Positions 25,127 through 34,386 of a stretch of 64,000 nt of DNA are shown piece by piece. A program made the translations under genes and the position numbers. The stretch lies in contig NZ_PTXN01000005.1 of the NCBI RefSeq assembly GCF_012726345.1, positions 62,001 through 126,000 on the forward strand, read 5' to 3'. The notes under the pieces were generated by a model. That model worked only from the letters and a program-made list of their open reading frames with translations, was not told the DNA's origin and made no database searches. The stretch's first letter is position 1; every line of letters starts with the position of its first letter. This DNA comes from Marinomonas sp. UCMA 3892 (GTDB lineage Bacteria; Pseudomonadota; Gammaproteobacteria; Pseudomonadales; Marinomonadaceae).

Positions 25127-25891
25127 ATGATAGAGTCTAAAGAACTGCAATTTAGTATCGGTGACCGTTCACTATTAACAAACTTTTCAATGACATTTGA
25201 GCCTGGGAAAATTTACGCCCTGGTAGGTCACAATGGATCGGGCAAATCCACCCTTTTAAAGTTACTTGCTCAGCAACAAAAACCCACTGCAGGCAATATT
25301 TTATTAAACAGTAAAAGGATTACTTCATGGTCTCAAAAAAAGTTCGCTCAGCAAGTGGCGTATCTGCCTCAACAAACACCTTCTACAGATAGCCTTTCTG
25401 GAAAAGACTTAGTCAGCTTTGGTCGCTACCCTTGGCATGGGTTACTTGGACGATTAAACCAAGATGATGAACGATATATTAACGAAGCAATGACGCTGAC
25501 AGATACGCAAAGCTATAGAAATAGACTGGTCGACACTTTATCTGGAGGCGAGCGTCAACGCTTATGGCTAGCCATGTTACTAGCTCAACGGACACAATAT
25601 TTACTTCTTGATGAACCACTTTCTGCCTTAGATATTGCCCATCAGATAGACATGCTCGATCTCATAAGAAAACTCAGTAAAAAACTCCACTTAGGAGTCA
25701 TTATCGTTATCCATGATATCAATATGGCGGCACGCTTTTGCGATCACATAGTGGCTCTTCATAGCGGTAAAATGATTGCCTCAGGCTCTGTGGAAAGTAT
25801 TTTCAATCAAGATCAATTACAAAAGATCTACGGTATCAAAATGCATATTTCAGATCATCCCGCTGGCTATCCTATTGCTATGCCCTACTAA
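25127..25891 (+). CDS. fhuC: Iron-siderophore ABC transporter ATPase (FhuC-like)
   Basis: 254-residue cytoplasmic ATPase energising siderophore import. Walker A GHNGSGKST (about residue 34), signature LSGGERQRLWLAMLL, Walker B YLLLDEPLSALD and the switch histidine in VIHDINMAARF are all present. It is the first gene of fhuC-fhuD-fhuB; the stop overlaps the next start (TAATG). The fused permease downstream indicates the hydroxamate (ferrichrome) subtype rather than FecE or BtuD. Confidence 0.88.
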   Translation: MIESKELQFSIGDRSLLTNFSMTFEPGKIYALVGHNGSGKSTLLKLLAQQQKPTAGNILLNSKRITSWSQKKFAQQVAYLPQQTPSTDSLSGKDLVSFGRYPWHGLLGRLNQDDERYINEAMTLTDTQSYRNRLVDTLSGGERQRLWLAMLLAQRTQYLLLDEPLSALDIAHQIDMLDLIRKLSKKLHLGVIIVIHDINMAARFCDHIVALHSGKMIASGSVESIFNQDQLQKIYGIKMHISDHPAGYPIAMPY

Positions 25892-26778
25892 TGAAAAAAG
25901 TCTTCATGAAAACAAAGCCATTTACTTTTTTGACTCTATTTTTTGCTTGTTGCACCGCCAACATTCTTCACGCGGAACAAGATAAACCGCTTAAGATTAT
26001 GTCAATTGACTGGACCCAAACGGAAACACTTATTGCCCTTGGCGTACAGCCAATTGCCATGGCCCAACAATCAGGCTACGACACTTGGGTTAAAGAACCT
26101 GCCATACCAAGCTCAACGGCTGATGTGGGGTTAAGAACCCAACCAAATCTAGAAAGGCTATCAGAACTCAAGCCAGATAAAATTTTCATTTCACCTATGT
26201 TTACTTCACTTGTTCCTAAGCTTTCCCATATCGCCCCTGTTACTAACTTCACCCTTTATAAACAAGGTAACATCTCATGGGATGGTTTTAAGGACTTCAC
26301 TCGTAGGCTTGCCAATGAGACCAATACGCAAGCAGAAGCGGAAACTCTGATTACCTCCTCAGAAAAAAAACTCGCAAATCTAGCAGATCAAAACACCAAA
26401 GATACACCACCATTACTGATGATCCAATTTATGGACAGTCGCCATGTCCGAGTTTTTGGGGACAACAGTATGTACAAGGTTGCGGCGAATAAAATTGGCC
26501 TAGAAACCGCGTGGAAAGAAGAAACCAATGCTTGGGGATTTTCGCTTGTGGGCCTAGACAAGCTGATGAACACCAAAAGCCAAATCATCATAATTAAACC
26601 AATACCAGTTGGTGTTAAAGAAAACTTACAGCAAGATCTTTTTTGGCAATATCTAGTAAAACAATCAGGCCAACCCGCTTTAATAGTCGAACCTGCATGG
26701 AGTTTTGGTGCTATCCCTTCCACCGTTCGCTTTGCTGAATTACTCACCAATACTTTAAGCCATAAAGAGAAACAATAA
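25891..26778 (+). CDS. fhuD: Siderophore-binding periplasmic protein (FhuD-like)
   Basis: 295 residues with a signal peptide (basic start, hydrophobic [10 protein letters not shown], then the cut near HAEQD). The mature part is a class III helical-backbone binding fold: [25 protein letters not shown] at the start, and [15 protein letters not shown], a standard phrase of this family. Two ATGs five codons apart are possible; the first is coupled to the fhuC stop. It overlaps fhuB by TAATG. Likely delivers ferric hydroxamates to FhuB. Confidence 0.86.
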   Translation: MKKVFMKTKPFTFLTLFFACCTANILHAEQDKPLKIMSIDWTQTETLIALGVQPIAMAQQSGYDTWVKEPAIPSSTADVGLRTQPNLERLSELKPDKIFISPMFTSLVPKLSHIAPVTNFTLYKQGNISWDGFKDFTRRLANETNTQAEAETLITSSEKKLANLADQNTKDTPPLLMIQFMDSRHVRVFGDNSMYKVAANKIGLETAWKEETNAWGFSLVGLDKLMNTKSQIIIIKPIPVGVKENLQQDLFWQYLVKQSGQPALIVEPAWSFGAIPSTVRFAELLTNTLSHKEKQ

Positions 26779-28754
26779 TGCGAGTTTTCCCTATTAGCTT
26801 TATCCTAATACTCACCATAGGTGTTGCATTACTGGCGGGTTGGCAGCTATCACTCAATGACTCATTCACCAATAACCTAGCAAGCTTACTGCGACCGAAT
26901 TGGCTGTCAGACAACTCAATCAAACTTCATTTGACTTGGTGGCCACGACTCTTTAGCACTTTAATTTGCGGTGCTGCATTGGCAATAGCAGGCCTATTAA
27001 TGCAACAGGTATTAAGAAACCCTCTAGCCTCACCAACCACACTTGGTGTAGCAAGTGGCGCTAGCTTTAGCCTAATGATGGCAACACTCTACGCTCCATG
27101 GTTGATTGAACTATCCTACAGTTTAGTTGCTATGGCAGGCGGCTTAATTGCCATGGGGATTGTTTTTACTCTTTCTTGGCGCCGTGCACTCTCGCCGACT
27201 ATTGTGGTTATTTCAGGGTTGATCCTTAACCTCTACTTTGGCGCTTTCAGCTCAGTTTTACTTATTATGAACCAAGAAAAATTAGCAGGGCTGATGATCT
27301 GGGGGGTTGGCTCGTTAGTGCAAACAGGTTGGGATAATGTTTTCTATTTGACTCCTAGAATTTTTGTTCTCATTCTTATTGCGTTTCTTTTCGTCAAACC
27401 TTTAACACTCTTACAACTGTCTGAGTCTGGTGCAAAAAGTTTAGGCGTATCGCTCGCTAAACTTAGAGTCATCTGTCTAGGCCTTGCCGTATTATTAACC
27501 TCTTTGGTTGTTGCCACCGTTGGTATAATAGGCTTCATTGGGCTGGCTGCACCAGCCATTACTCGCCTTATTGGTATTCATAGGTTGCTGCCAAAATTTC
27601 TCGTTTCCATGTTCATCGGCGCGCTATTACTTACCCTAACAGATTTAACAATACAGCACTTACCTGGACTTATGTCTATCATGTTACCGACAGGCGCCGC
27701 TACTGCTGCTTTAGGTGCTCCTCTCATGCTTTGGTTGCTTCCCAAATTAGCAATGCGCAATCAAACCCACACAGAAACCGTTCTAACTCGTCACAGCGAG
27801 CAAGGACGATACCTTAGCAAATACACCATATGGATTGTTCTTAGCAGCCTTGTCATTGGCTTATTTCTTTTCTCAAGCCTATCTATTGGAAACCATGGCT
27901 GGAGCTGGATATTTACAACACAAGATTGGTCTGTATTAGACTGGCGACTCCCTCGCCTACTGGCAGCCATTTTGGCAGGCACCATGCTTGCAACCGCAGG
28001 AACCATAATTCAACGCCTAAGCGGCAACCCAATGGCTAGCCCTGAAGTTATTGGCATAAGCTCAGGAACTGCGCTAGGTGTTATTGCGGCACTATTTTCA
28101 GGCCTAAGTACAAACTTACTAGGAATGTATATTGGTGGTCTAATTGGCGCACTCTGCGCTGTTAGTTTAATAATATTGCTCAATCGAAAATCTGGCTTCC
28201 AACCAGAAAAGGTCTTGTTAACTGGTGTTGCCATAACAGCATTAATGGGAGCAGTGCAAACAATCGTTTTAGCTGGCGGCGACCCGAGAAGCTATCAGTT
28301 ACTTGCCTGGTTGGCTGGCACGACATACTACGTCACGGCAGATGCCCTCATCCCACTATTCTCGGTGACATTCATTTTGCTCACTATTACTTTTATTTGT
28401 CATCGCTGGCTAGACATTTTGCCTTTGGGTGAAGCCAGCGCTCGCGCTTTAGGAATGAACGTCTCTCGCTCAAGAATGCTGCTATTGCTGCTCGTTTCAG
28501 GACTAACTGTCAGCGCAACATTAGTTGTCGGTCCTCTCAGCTTCATCGGTTTAATGGCCCCACACCTAGCTCGTTTATTAGGTTTCAGCCGAGCTAAAGA
28601 ACACCTTATCGCTTCTATTTTAGTTGGCAGCACACTTATGCTCTTTTCTGATTGGCTTGGAAGGCAGGTTCTTTATCCCCAAGACATTCCAACCGGCATG
28701 GTTGCTTCTATTATCGGCGGACTCTATTTGATGTGGGGACTACGCCGACTCTAA
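26778..28754 (+). CDS. fhuB: Fused FecCD-type permease (FhuB-like)
   Basis: 658 residues made of two tandem FecCD permease halves (about 1-325 and 330-658), each with about ten hydrophobic segments. Both halves carry the conserved phrases of the family: [17 protein letters not shown] in the first and [19 protein letters not shown] in the second, plus the coupling loops [14 protein letters not shown] and [15 protein letters not shown] fused permease is characteristic of ferrichrome FhuB. The inner-membrane channel works with FhuC and FhuD. Confidence 0.92.
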   Translation: MRVFPISFILILTIGVALLAGWQLSLNDSFTNNLASLLRPNWLSDNSIKLHLTWWPRLFSTLICGAALAIAGLLMQQVLRNPLASPTTLGVASGASFSLMMATLYAPWLIELSYSLVAMAGGLIAMGIVFTLSWRRALSPTIVVISGLILNLYFGAFSSVLLIMNQEKLAGLMIWGVGSLVQTGWDNVFYLTPRIFVLILIAFLFVKPLTLLQLSESGAKSLGVSLAKLRVICLGLAVLLTSLVVATVGIIGFIGLAAPAITRLIGIHRLLPKFLVSMFIGALLLTLTDLTIQHLPGLMSIMLPTGAATAALGAPLMLWLLPKLAMRNQTHTETVLTRHSEQGRYLSKYTIWIVLSSLVIGLFLFSSLSIGNHGWSWIFTTQDWSVLDWRLPRLLAAILAGTMLATAGTIIQRLSGNPMASPEVIGISSGTALGVIAALFSGLSTNLLGMYIGGLIGALCAVSLIILLNRKSGFQPEKVLLTGVAITALMGAVQTIVLAGGDPRSYQLLAWLAGTTYYVTADALIPLFSVTFILLTITFICHRWLDILPLGEASARALGMNVSRSRMLLLLLVSGLTVSATLVVGPLSFIGLMAPHLARLLGFSRAKEHLIASILVGSTLMLFSDWLGRQVLYPQDIPTGMVASIIGGLYLMWGLRRL

Positions 28755-28840
28755 AAGGTGTCGTTTCTAAACCAGAGGTAGAGTAAAAATCAAATGAGAA
28801 TAATAACACAAATCAAAAATATTAATTTAAAGAAGGCGCT

Positions 28841-30496
28841 ATGAATTTACTTCGACAGCTAGCCAATAACCAATTAAAGGCTCTCTCTCTTGTCGTATTA
28901 CTTAGTATTGCAAGTGCATTACTTACCTTAGGCGTCATTGCCTTTATCCAACACAAACTATTAAATACAAACAATCTAACATCGACTGTTATGTGGCAGT
29001 TCTTATTGTTATTAGTAGCGTTACTAACCATAGCGACATGGGCTCAAGTTGCTCTGCATAAATTAGGACATCAATTTGTCTACTTAAAACGTTGTCAACT
29101 CATCAAGCAATTGATTAACACCGACATTGAACAAGTCGACAATATTGGTAGCGCTCGTCTTCTAGCATCATTAAGTACTGATATTCGTAATGTCACTGTG
29201 GGGTTCGTCCATCTACCTCAGCTCATTTATGGTATTGTGCTATCCATAGCAGCAATGACCTACCTTGCATTTTTATCATTTCCGCTATTTGCTATCAGCT
29301 TAATCATACTTTCTCTTACAGGCTTAATTGGCTTTGGCCTCGTCGGTAAAATCACTTTTCATATCAGACAAGTACGTGAATATGACGATAGGTTATATAA
29401 GGATTATCAAGCGATTATTGATGGTCGAAAAGAGCTTGCTCTCAACCCAAGCAAAGCAAAGCGCTACTTCGAAGAAGAGTTTGATCCGAATGCACAGCAT
29501 TATCGAAATCAGATAACGCAAGCAGATACCTATAATGGCTTTGCCGCTAATATGGCAAACACCTTAATCTTAGCCCTTGTTGGCATGAACTATTACGCCG
29601 CGCTAGGTTTGCACTGGGCAAGTTTAGAAGTTGCCTCTGCTTTTGCTCTCGTTATCCTCTTTATGCGCGCCCCCTTGATGACGGCAATAGCTTCTCTCCC
29701 CACCTTGGTCACAGCAAACATTTCAATCAAAAAGCTTGAATCTTTGTCTCTTAATAAAAAAGCTGAGTTCATTCCGCAACAAACAAAACATCATCCGTTC
29801 AAGACACTTAGCCTGAAGCAAGTTACTTATCAATACAAGGCACACTCAGCAGATAAACCCTTTCAAGTTGGTCCAATTGATTTCTCGGTCCAACAAGGAG
29901 AAATTCTCTTTATTGTCGGTGGTAATGGCAGTGGAAAGTCTACTTTTGCACGTTTATTAACTGGCCTTTACCGCCCTCATTCAGGAGAAATCATTCTCAA
30001 CAGTGAAACGGTTAAAGCAGAACAATGGCCAATATACAGACTGCAATTCTCTGCTGTTTTTAGCGATTACTACCTTTTTCATCAGATTGCCGATAGCTAT
30101 GGCAACAACATCGACGATGACATCATTGATGAGTGGTTAACCTACCTAGAAATGATTCATAAAGTCTCACATCAAAATGGCCATCTATCAGACACTCGCT
30201 ACTCCCAAGGGCAGCGCAAACGACTCGCATTACTTATGGCTGTGATGGAACAGCGTGGCTGCATCCTACTTGATGAATGGGCAGCTGACCAAGACCCAAG
30301 ATTTCGAAAATTTTTCTACCGAAAATTACTGCCTCGGCTAAAAGAACGTGGCGTGACCGTTATCGCGATTACTCATGATGATAAATACTTCGATACTGCT
30401 GATCGGGTTTTCAAAATGGATATGGGCAAACTAAATGAACTAAACATTTCAGAACCGCAACAAAACCACTCTATTTTTTCTCACATCATTTCTTAG
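28841..30496 (+). CDS. PvdE/SyrD/YojI-like peptide or siderophore ABC exporter
   Basis: 551-residue half-transporter with an N-terminal membrane domain (six hydrophobic segments, residues 1-300) and a C-terminal ATPase. Walker A is GGNGSGKST; the signature is YSQGQRKRLALLMA; the Walker B region CILLDEWAADQDPRFR is the hallmark of the cyclic-peptide exporter subfamily that includes PvdE (pyoverdine precursor export) and SyrD. It lies between fhuB and the TonB receptor on the same strand. A possible Fur-like site lies at 28793-28812. It may secrete a siderophore or its precursor; the substrate is unknown. Confidence 0.85.
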   Translation: MNLLRQLANNQLKALSLVVLLSIASALLTLGVIAFIQHKLLNTNNLTSTVMWQFLLLLVALLTIATWAQVALHKLGHQFVYLKRCQLIKQLINTDIEQVDNIGSARLLASLSTDIRNVTVGFVHLPQLIYGIVLSIAAMTYLAFLSFPLFAISLIILSLTGLIGFGLVGKITFHIRQVREYDDRLYKDYQAIIDGRKELALNPSKAKRYFEEEFDPNAQHYRNQITQADTYNGFAANMANTLILALVGMNYYAALGLHWASLEVASAFALVILFMRAPLMTAIASLPTLVTANISIKKLESLSLNKKAEFIPQQTKHHPFKTLSLKQVTYQYKAHSADKPFQVGPIDFSVQQGEILFIVGGNGSGKSTFARLLTGLYRPHSGEIILNSETVKAEQWPIYRLQFSAVFSDYYLFHQIADSYGNNIDDDIIDEWLTYLEMIHKVSHQNGHLSDTRYSQGQRKRLALLMAVMEQRGCILLDEWAADQDPRFRKFFYRKLLPRLKERGVTVIAITHDDKYFDTADRVFKMDMGKLNELNISEPQQNHSIFSHIIS

Positions 30497-30532
30497 AAAT
30501 GTAAACCAACAACCTACAAGAAAGGAAAGGAC

Positions 30533-32761
30533 ATGAAACCACGCTTTACACTGACCCCGCTGTCATTTGCTATTGCTTTGGCACTATCAACAAACATTGC
30601 CCATGCGGAAGAGATGGGAACACTTGTAGTAGAAGGTGATACAGAACAAAGTTCAACATCGAATAACTTTAACTATGTCAGTAAAGTTGCTCAAACAGCG
30701 ACAAAAACAGACGAACAAATCACTAAGATTCCTCGCGCCGTTTCTGTGGTTACTAGAGAACAAATGGATGATCGAGCGCCGATCAGCATCTCTGACGCAC
30801 TACAATATACGCCAAGCATCCAAACCAACTTTTATGGTGAAGACAACAAACAAGATTGGTTTGTAATTCGTGGCTTTAAACAAGCTAACAACGGTCTATA
30901 CCAAGACGGCACTCGCCTATATTCTTCCAGCTTTTATAGCTGGCAAATCGACCCTTTCATGCTAGAGCGTATCGAAGTATTACGAGGCCCTGCATCAACA
31001 CTAAATGGCCAAACACCACCAGGCGGCGTCATTAATGTCATCAGTAAACGCGCTCAGCTTGAAGAAGATTTTGGCTCTGTTACAGGCACCATAGGTTCTA
31101 ATGACCGCAAAGAAATTAACCTTGATGTCAATAAAGTCATCAATGACAAATTAGCTTTTCGCATGGTAGCAATCACCCGTGAAAATGGTACCAAGGTCGA
31201 TGAAGTTGAAGCAAACCGAACACTACTTGCTCCTTCTTTTGCATGGAAAATAAGTGATGATACCAAATTGACTGTGCTAGCCAGCTACCAAAAAGACGAC
31301 TCTGATCCCTATCTGCAATTTTTACCGATAGAAGGCACTTTAACATCTAACCCAAATGGTAAAATTGGCTATGATACAGCCTTAGGAAATGCTGATTGGG
31401 AAACCTTCCAACGTGAGCAAACCTCTGTAGGCTACGAGTTAGAACACGCCTTCAATGACAGCTTAAGCTTCCAGCAGTCTGCGCGTTTTAGCCATATGGA
31501 TATTAATCTACGCCAAGCATATTTTGGACGATATTCAGCCGATGCTCCCAGCGTAGGCGCGCTTCTTGATCCTACTGGATCAAGAAGCGACATTATCAGA
31601 GCCGCCACCACCGCTGATGGTGATTCCGACGCATTTAATATTGATAACCGCTTTATTTATACATTTAACTCAGGCAGTACAAAACACACCTTGCTAGCAG
31701 GTATCGATTATCAAAGTATCGACGTTAACAATAAAGACTATGCAGCAGACCCTATCATTGCTGATGGAAACAATCCTATAGCTGGGCTAGGGCTTACAGG
31801 TAACCCAAACTTTAATATTTACAACCCAAGCTACAGCAACAATATCGTTTTACTCAACTCCAGCACATTCGCCCCCCTCACTGATGCCGATCTGCAAACT
31901 ACAAAGACTAAAAACCGCCAGTTAGGTTTCTACCTTCAAGATAAAGCCAATATCACAGACAAATTCACCGTGATGGCTGGCGTTCGTTATGATGATACCA
32001 GTAACGAAACCAACAACACGTCGACCAATAGCAAAACAGACATAGACCTTCACGAGTGGACAGGGAACTTAGGCGCTTCCTATCAGCTCGATAACGGTCT
32101 GGTGCCTTATGTTAATTACGCTCAATCCTTCACCCCTATTCTTGCTCTAGATGCGAACAACAATCCAGCAAAACCGGAAAAAGCAGACAGTTACGAACTG
32201 GGTGTAAAATTCAAACCACAAAGCTTTGATGGGCAATTTGGTATCGCGGCATATCAAGTCACTAAAGAAAATCTAAGCAGCGGATCCAGTGGTACAGCTA
32301 ACTTCCGTCAGTTAGGAGAAGTACGTAATCGAGGCATTGAATTTGAAGCTGTTGCCAATCTAAACAAAGCGGTCACTTTAGTCGGCACATTGAGCTATGT
32401 AGATTCCGAAATAACCAAAGACACTAATAGTTCTAATGTAGGAAAAACACCGGCCCAAATCGCTAACAAACTAGCTTCTGTATGGGGTAACTACCGCTTT
32501 ATTGACGGTATACTCGATGGTTTAAAAGTCGGTGCTGGTGTACGTTATATCGGTGAGACCTATGCGGATAACACTGAAACAAACAAAGTACCGTCTTACG
32601 CCCTTGTTGATGCCATGGCAAGCTATCAAGTTGATAATTACAAGTTCCAATTAGTGGCAAAGAACTTATTTGATAAAGAATACGTCGCTACTTGTGGTGA
32701 TGGTTTCTGTTACTATGGTGACAGCCGTAACATCATGGCCAGCGTGACTTACGACTGGTAA
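30533..32761 (+). CDS. TonB-dependent ferric siderophore receptor (FhuA/FpvA-like)
   Basis: 742-residue outer-membrane receptor. The signal peptide ends at NIAHA; a TonB-box-like GTLVVEG follows. The plug domain (about 60-185) reads KIPRAVSVVTREQMDDRAPISISDALQYTP and ends ERIEVLRGPASTLNGQTPPGGVINVISKR. The rest is a beta barrel with the C-terminal NIMASVTYDW strand; the final aromatic is Trp rather than Phe. The family is that of hydroxamate siderophore receptors. AAGGAAAGG lies before the ATG. It ends before a strong terminator. Confidence 0.93.
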   Translation: MKPRFTLTPLSFAIALALSTNIAHAEEMGTLVVEGDTEQSSTSNNFNYVSKVAQTATKTDEQITKIPRAVSVVTREQMDDRAPISISDALQYTPSIQTNFYGEDNKQDWFVIRGFKQANNGLYQDGTRLYSSSFYSWQIDPFMLERIEVLRGPASTLNGQTPPGGVINVISKRAQLEEDFGSVTGTIGSNDRKEINLDVNKVINDKLAFRMVAITRENGTKVDEVEANRTLLAPSFAWKISDDTKLTVLASYQKDDSDPYLQFLPIEGTLTSNPNGKIGYDTALGNADWETFQREQTSVGYELEHAFNDSLSFQQSARFSHMDINLRQAYFGRYSADAPSVGALLDPTGSRSDIIRAATTADGDSDAFNIDNRFIYTFNSGSTKHTLLAGIDYQSIDVNNKDYAADPIIADGNNPIAGLGLTGNPNFNIYNPSYSNNIVLLNSSTFAPLTDADLQTTKTKNRQLGFYLQDKANITDKFTVMAGVRYDDTSNETNNTSTNSKTDIDLHEWTGNLGASYQLDNGLVPYVNYAQSFTPILALDANNNPAKPEKADSYELGVKFKPQSFDGQFGIAAYQVTKENLSSGSSGTANFRQLGEVRNRGIEFEAVANLNKAVTLVGTLSYVDSEITKDTNSSNVGKTPAQIANKLASVWGNYRFIDGILDGLKVGAGVRYIGETYADNTETNKVPSYALVDAMASYQVDNYKFQLVAKNLFDKEYVATCGDGFCYYGDSRNIMASVTYDW

Positions 32762-32780
32762 GCGTTCTAATTGAAAGGCT

Positions 32781-32820
32781 CTTCTAACTTTAAGAGCGCT
32801 TCTAACTTTAAAAGCGGTTC
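32781..32820 (+). repeat. Tandem small hairpins after the receptor gene
   Basis: CTTCTAACTTTAA occurs twice in direct order, each within a small stem (GCTCTT-ctaacttt-AAGAGC and GCTT-ctaacttt-AAAAGC). They precede the main terminator. Confidence 0.55.
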
Positions 32821-32826
32821 AAATCT

Positions 32827-32863
32827 AAGGGCCTCGAATAATAATGTTCGAGGCCCTTTTTTT
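32827..32863. terminator. Strong terminator between the receptor and PPTase genes
   Basis: AAGGGCCTCGAA and TTCGAGGCCCTT form a 12-base perfect stem with an eight-base loop, followed by a seven-T run on the plus strand. On the other strand only a short T stretch follows, so it mainly ends the fhu/receptor transcript. Confidence 0.9.
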
Positions 32864-32873
32864 GATGAATTAA

Positions 32874-33584
32874 CTAAATGCAAAAAGCCTCAGATACAGG
32901 CACTCCAGAAGCCCAATCATCGAGTCGAATATCCGACACCAATAGATCTGCAGACCACACAACTGCAATCACCCCCCACTCAAAAGAAAAGCTTTTCAGG
33001 CAATATTGTTTGCCCTGCCAATGCAATGAATAAGACTGGTCACTCAATAAACTTTGTCGGCAATTGATACGATCCAAGTCATCTATCAAACCACTTCCAC
33101 AGGCTTTTAGCAGTGCTTCTTTCGCAGTCCAAAGCTTAAAGAAACCTTTGCTTCGATCATCACATATATCAAGTTGCTGCTTCTCGTCAGGATGACAGAC
33201 CATCTCAATCATTGACTCAAGATCATCCATTTCCCGAAAACACTCAATATCCACACCAACAGCACTTTTATCAGTAGATTCGACAAGAGCAATCGCAACG
33301 GAGCTGGAACTGTGACTAAGATTAAAGGCAATGTCTTCTTTTATATAAGGCTTACCAGATGATGTTTGGGCAAAATACCATTCAGATGCTTTTCTAAATG
33401 GAAAGTAATGACTCAAAATCCGTCGTTTAAAAGCATGCGCAAAAATATATTGCTCACGTAGGTGTTCAAATCGAAACATTGAGGCACGCTTTTTTTCACT
33501 GTCATCAAGAGTGCAATCTATAGGAAAAGCTTTTTTACTAAATGCGATCGTCAATACCACGCTACTTCCAAGGTTGTAATCCAT
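32874..33584 (-). CDS. 4'-phosphopantetheinyl transferase (Sfp/EntD superfamily)
   Basis: Activates carrier proteins by transferring phosphopantetheine from CoA. Motifs are GVDIE (metal ligands D and E) and the helix KLWTAKEALLKACG, with an F-N-L-S-H-S motif before them. Length about 236 residues, Sfp-like. I favour the ATG at 33584, which overlaps the nitroreductase gene; an upstream TTG would add eleven residues. It lies next to a siderophore uptake and export block, so a siderophore NRPS is an expected client, but none is in the window. Fatty-acid or other carrier proteins could be the target instead. Confidence 0.87.
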   Translation of the reverse strand: MDYNLGSSVVLTIAFSKKAFPIDCTLDDSEKKRASMFRFEHLREQYIFAHAFKRRILSHYFPFRKASEWYFAQTSSGKPYIKEDIAFNLSHSSSSVAIALVESTDKSAVGVDIECFREMDDLESMIEMVCHPDEKQQLDICDDRSKGFFKLWTAKEALLKACGSGLIDDLDRINCRQSLLSDQSYSLHWQGKQYCLKSFSFEWGVIAVVWSADLLVSDIRLDDWASGVPVSEAFCI

Positions 33585-34137
33585 CCTCTTGATTCCATTC
33601 AAAAGTATAATCCACAAAGGATTTTCGTTTAGCCAGAGAGGTACGTTTTGGCGTACCTAGGGATATAACCCCAAGCACTTGATCTTCTTCACCCATTTGC
33701 AACATTTGACGCAAAGCATCATCCGTTTCTTGGCTATGCCAAATCCCACCAAACCCCATTGCGTGAGCAGCCAGCAATATGTGTTCGCAGGCGGCGGCTC
33801 CTGCCAACTGTTGATCCAATACCGAAACACTCGTGTCTTGATTTATAGCGGAATAGACACAAATCATCATTGGCGTATTAATGATCTCTTCAATAAAACG
33901 CTGGAAATATTCTTCATTTTCCACTTCGCCATCGTAAATAGTACGGAGCAAGCCCTCCAGATCTTTCATACCTTGTCCCTGAATCACCACGAATCGCCAA
34001 GGTTTTAAATTACCATGATCAGGAACAGTCATCGCAGCCTGTAAAATTTGCGCTAATTCAGCTCTGTTTGGTGCTGGTTGTAAAAGACTGCCTCGTGAAT
34101 AAGAACGACGCGTCATCAATGCATCAATAGCATCCAT
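33562..34137 (-). CDS. Nitroreductase-family FMN protein (YdjA-like)
   Basis: 191-residue NADH/FMN oxidoreductase-fold protein. The N-terminal DALMTRRSYSRGS, the NLKPWRF FMN-binding segment, the central ACEHILLAAHAMGFGGIWHS and the late GVISLGTPK match the YdjA/RutE subgroup. It overlaps the PPTase gene and is divergent from the sensor kinase. Substrate unknown; flavin-dependent reduction of quinones or nitro compounds is typical. Confidence 0.85.
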   Translation of the reverse strand: MDAIDALMTRRSYSRGSLLQPAPNRAELAQILQAAMTVPDHGNLKPWRFVVIQGQGMKDLEGLLRTIYDGEVENEEYFQRFIEEIINTPMMICVYSAINQDTSVSVLDQQLAGAAACEHILLAAHAMGFGGIWHSQETDDALRQMLQMGEEDQVLGVISLGTPKRTSLAKRKSFVDYTFEWNQEDGLQPWK

Positions 34138-34386
34138 TTTCTATTTGTTCCTTCTATAAAGCATATCAAGCCATGCAAGGTTAGATGTCATAAAACACGT
34201 TAATAATAACACGCAAAGATGAGATTGATTCCTAAAAACTTAAGATGGTAACAAAAGATAGTAAAAGCTTGTGATGGGACATTTTTGTCCTCAATATAGG
34301 CCAAAACCTAGCGATTCTAAGGCCTTAAAGTTGGCATTAATCTTTCATTAGGTTATTCAATTATAAAAATAATAGGATATAAATTA
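34138..34386. promoter_or_regulatory. Divergent region with possible sigma54 promoter for the kinase gene
   Basis: TGGCAT-N5-TTTCA at 34332-34347 is a weaker -24/-12 type match before the sensor kinase gene, which could mean autoregulation. GGACA-tttt-TGTCC near 34277 is a small inverted repeat and may bind the response regulator. Confidence 0.4.

Noticed and set aside
32771-33067. 98-codon plus-strand open frame after the TonB receptor
   Set aside because: It covers the tandem hairpins and the strong terminator and overlaps the PPTase gene on the other strand.
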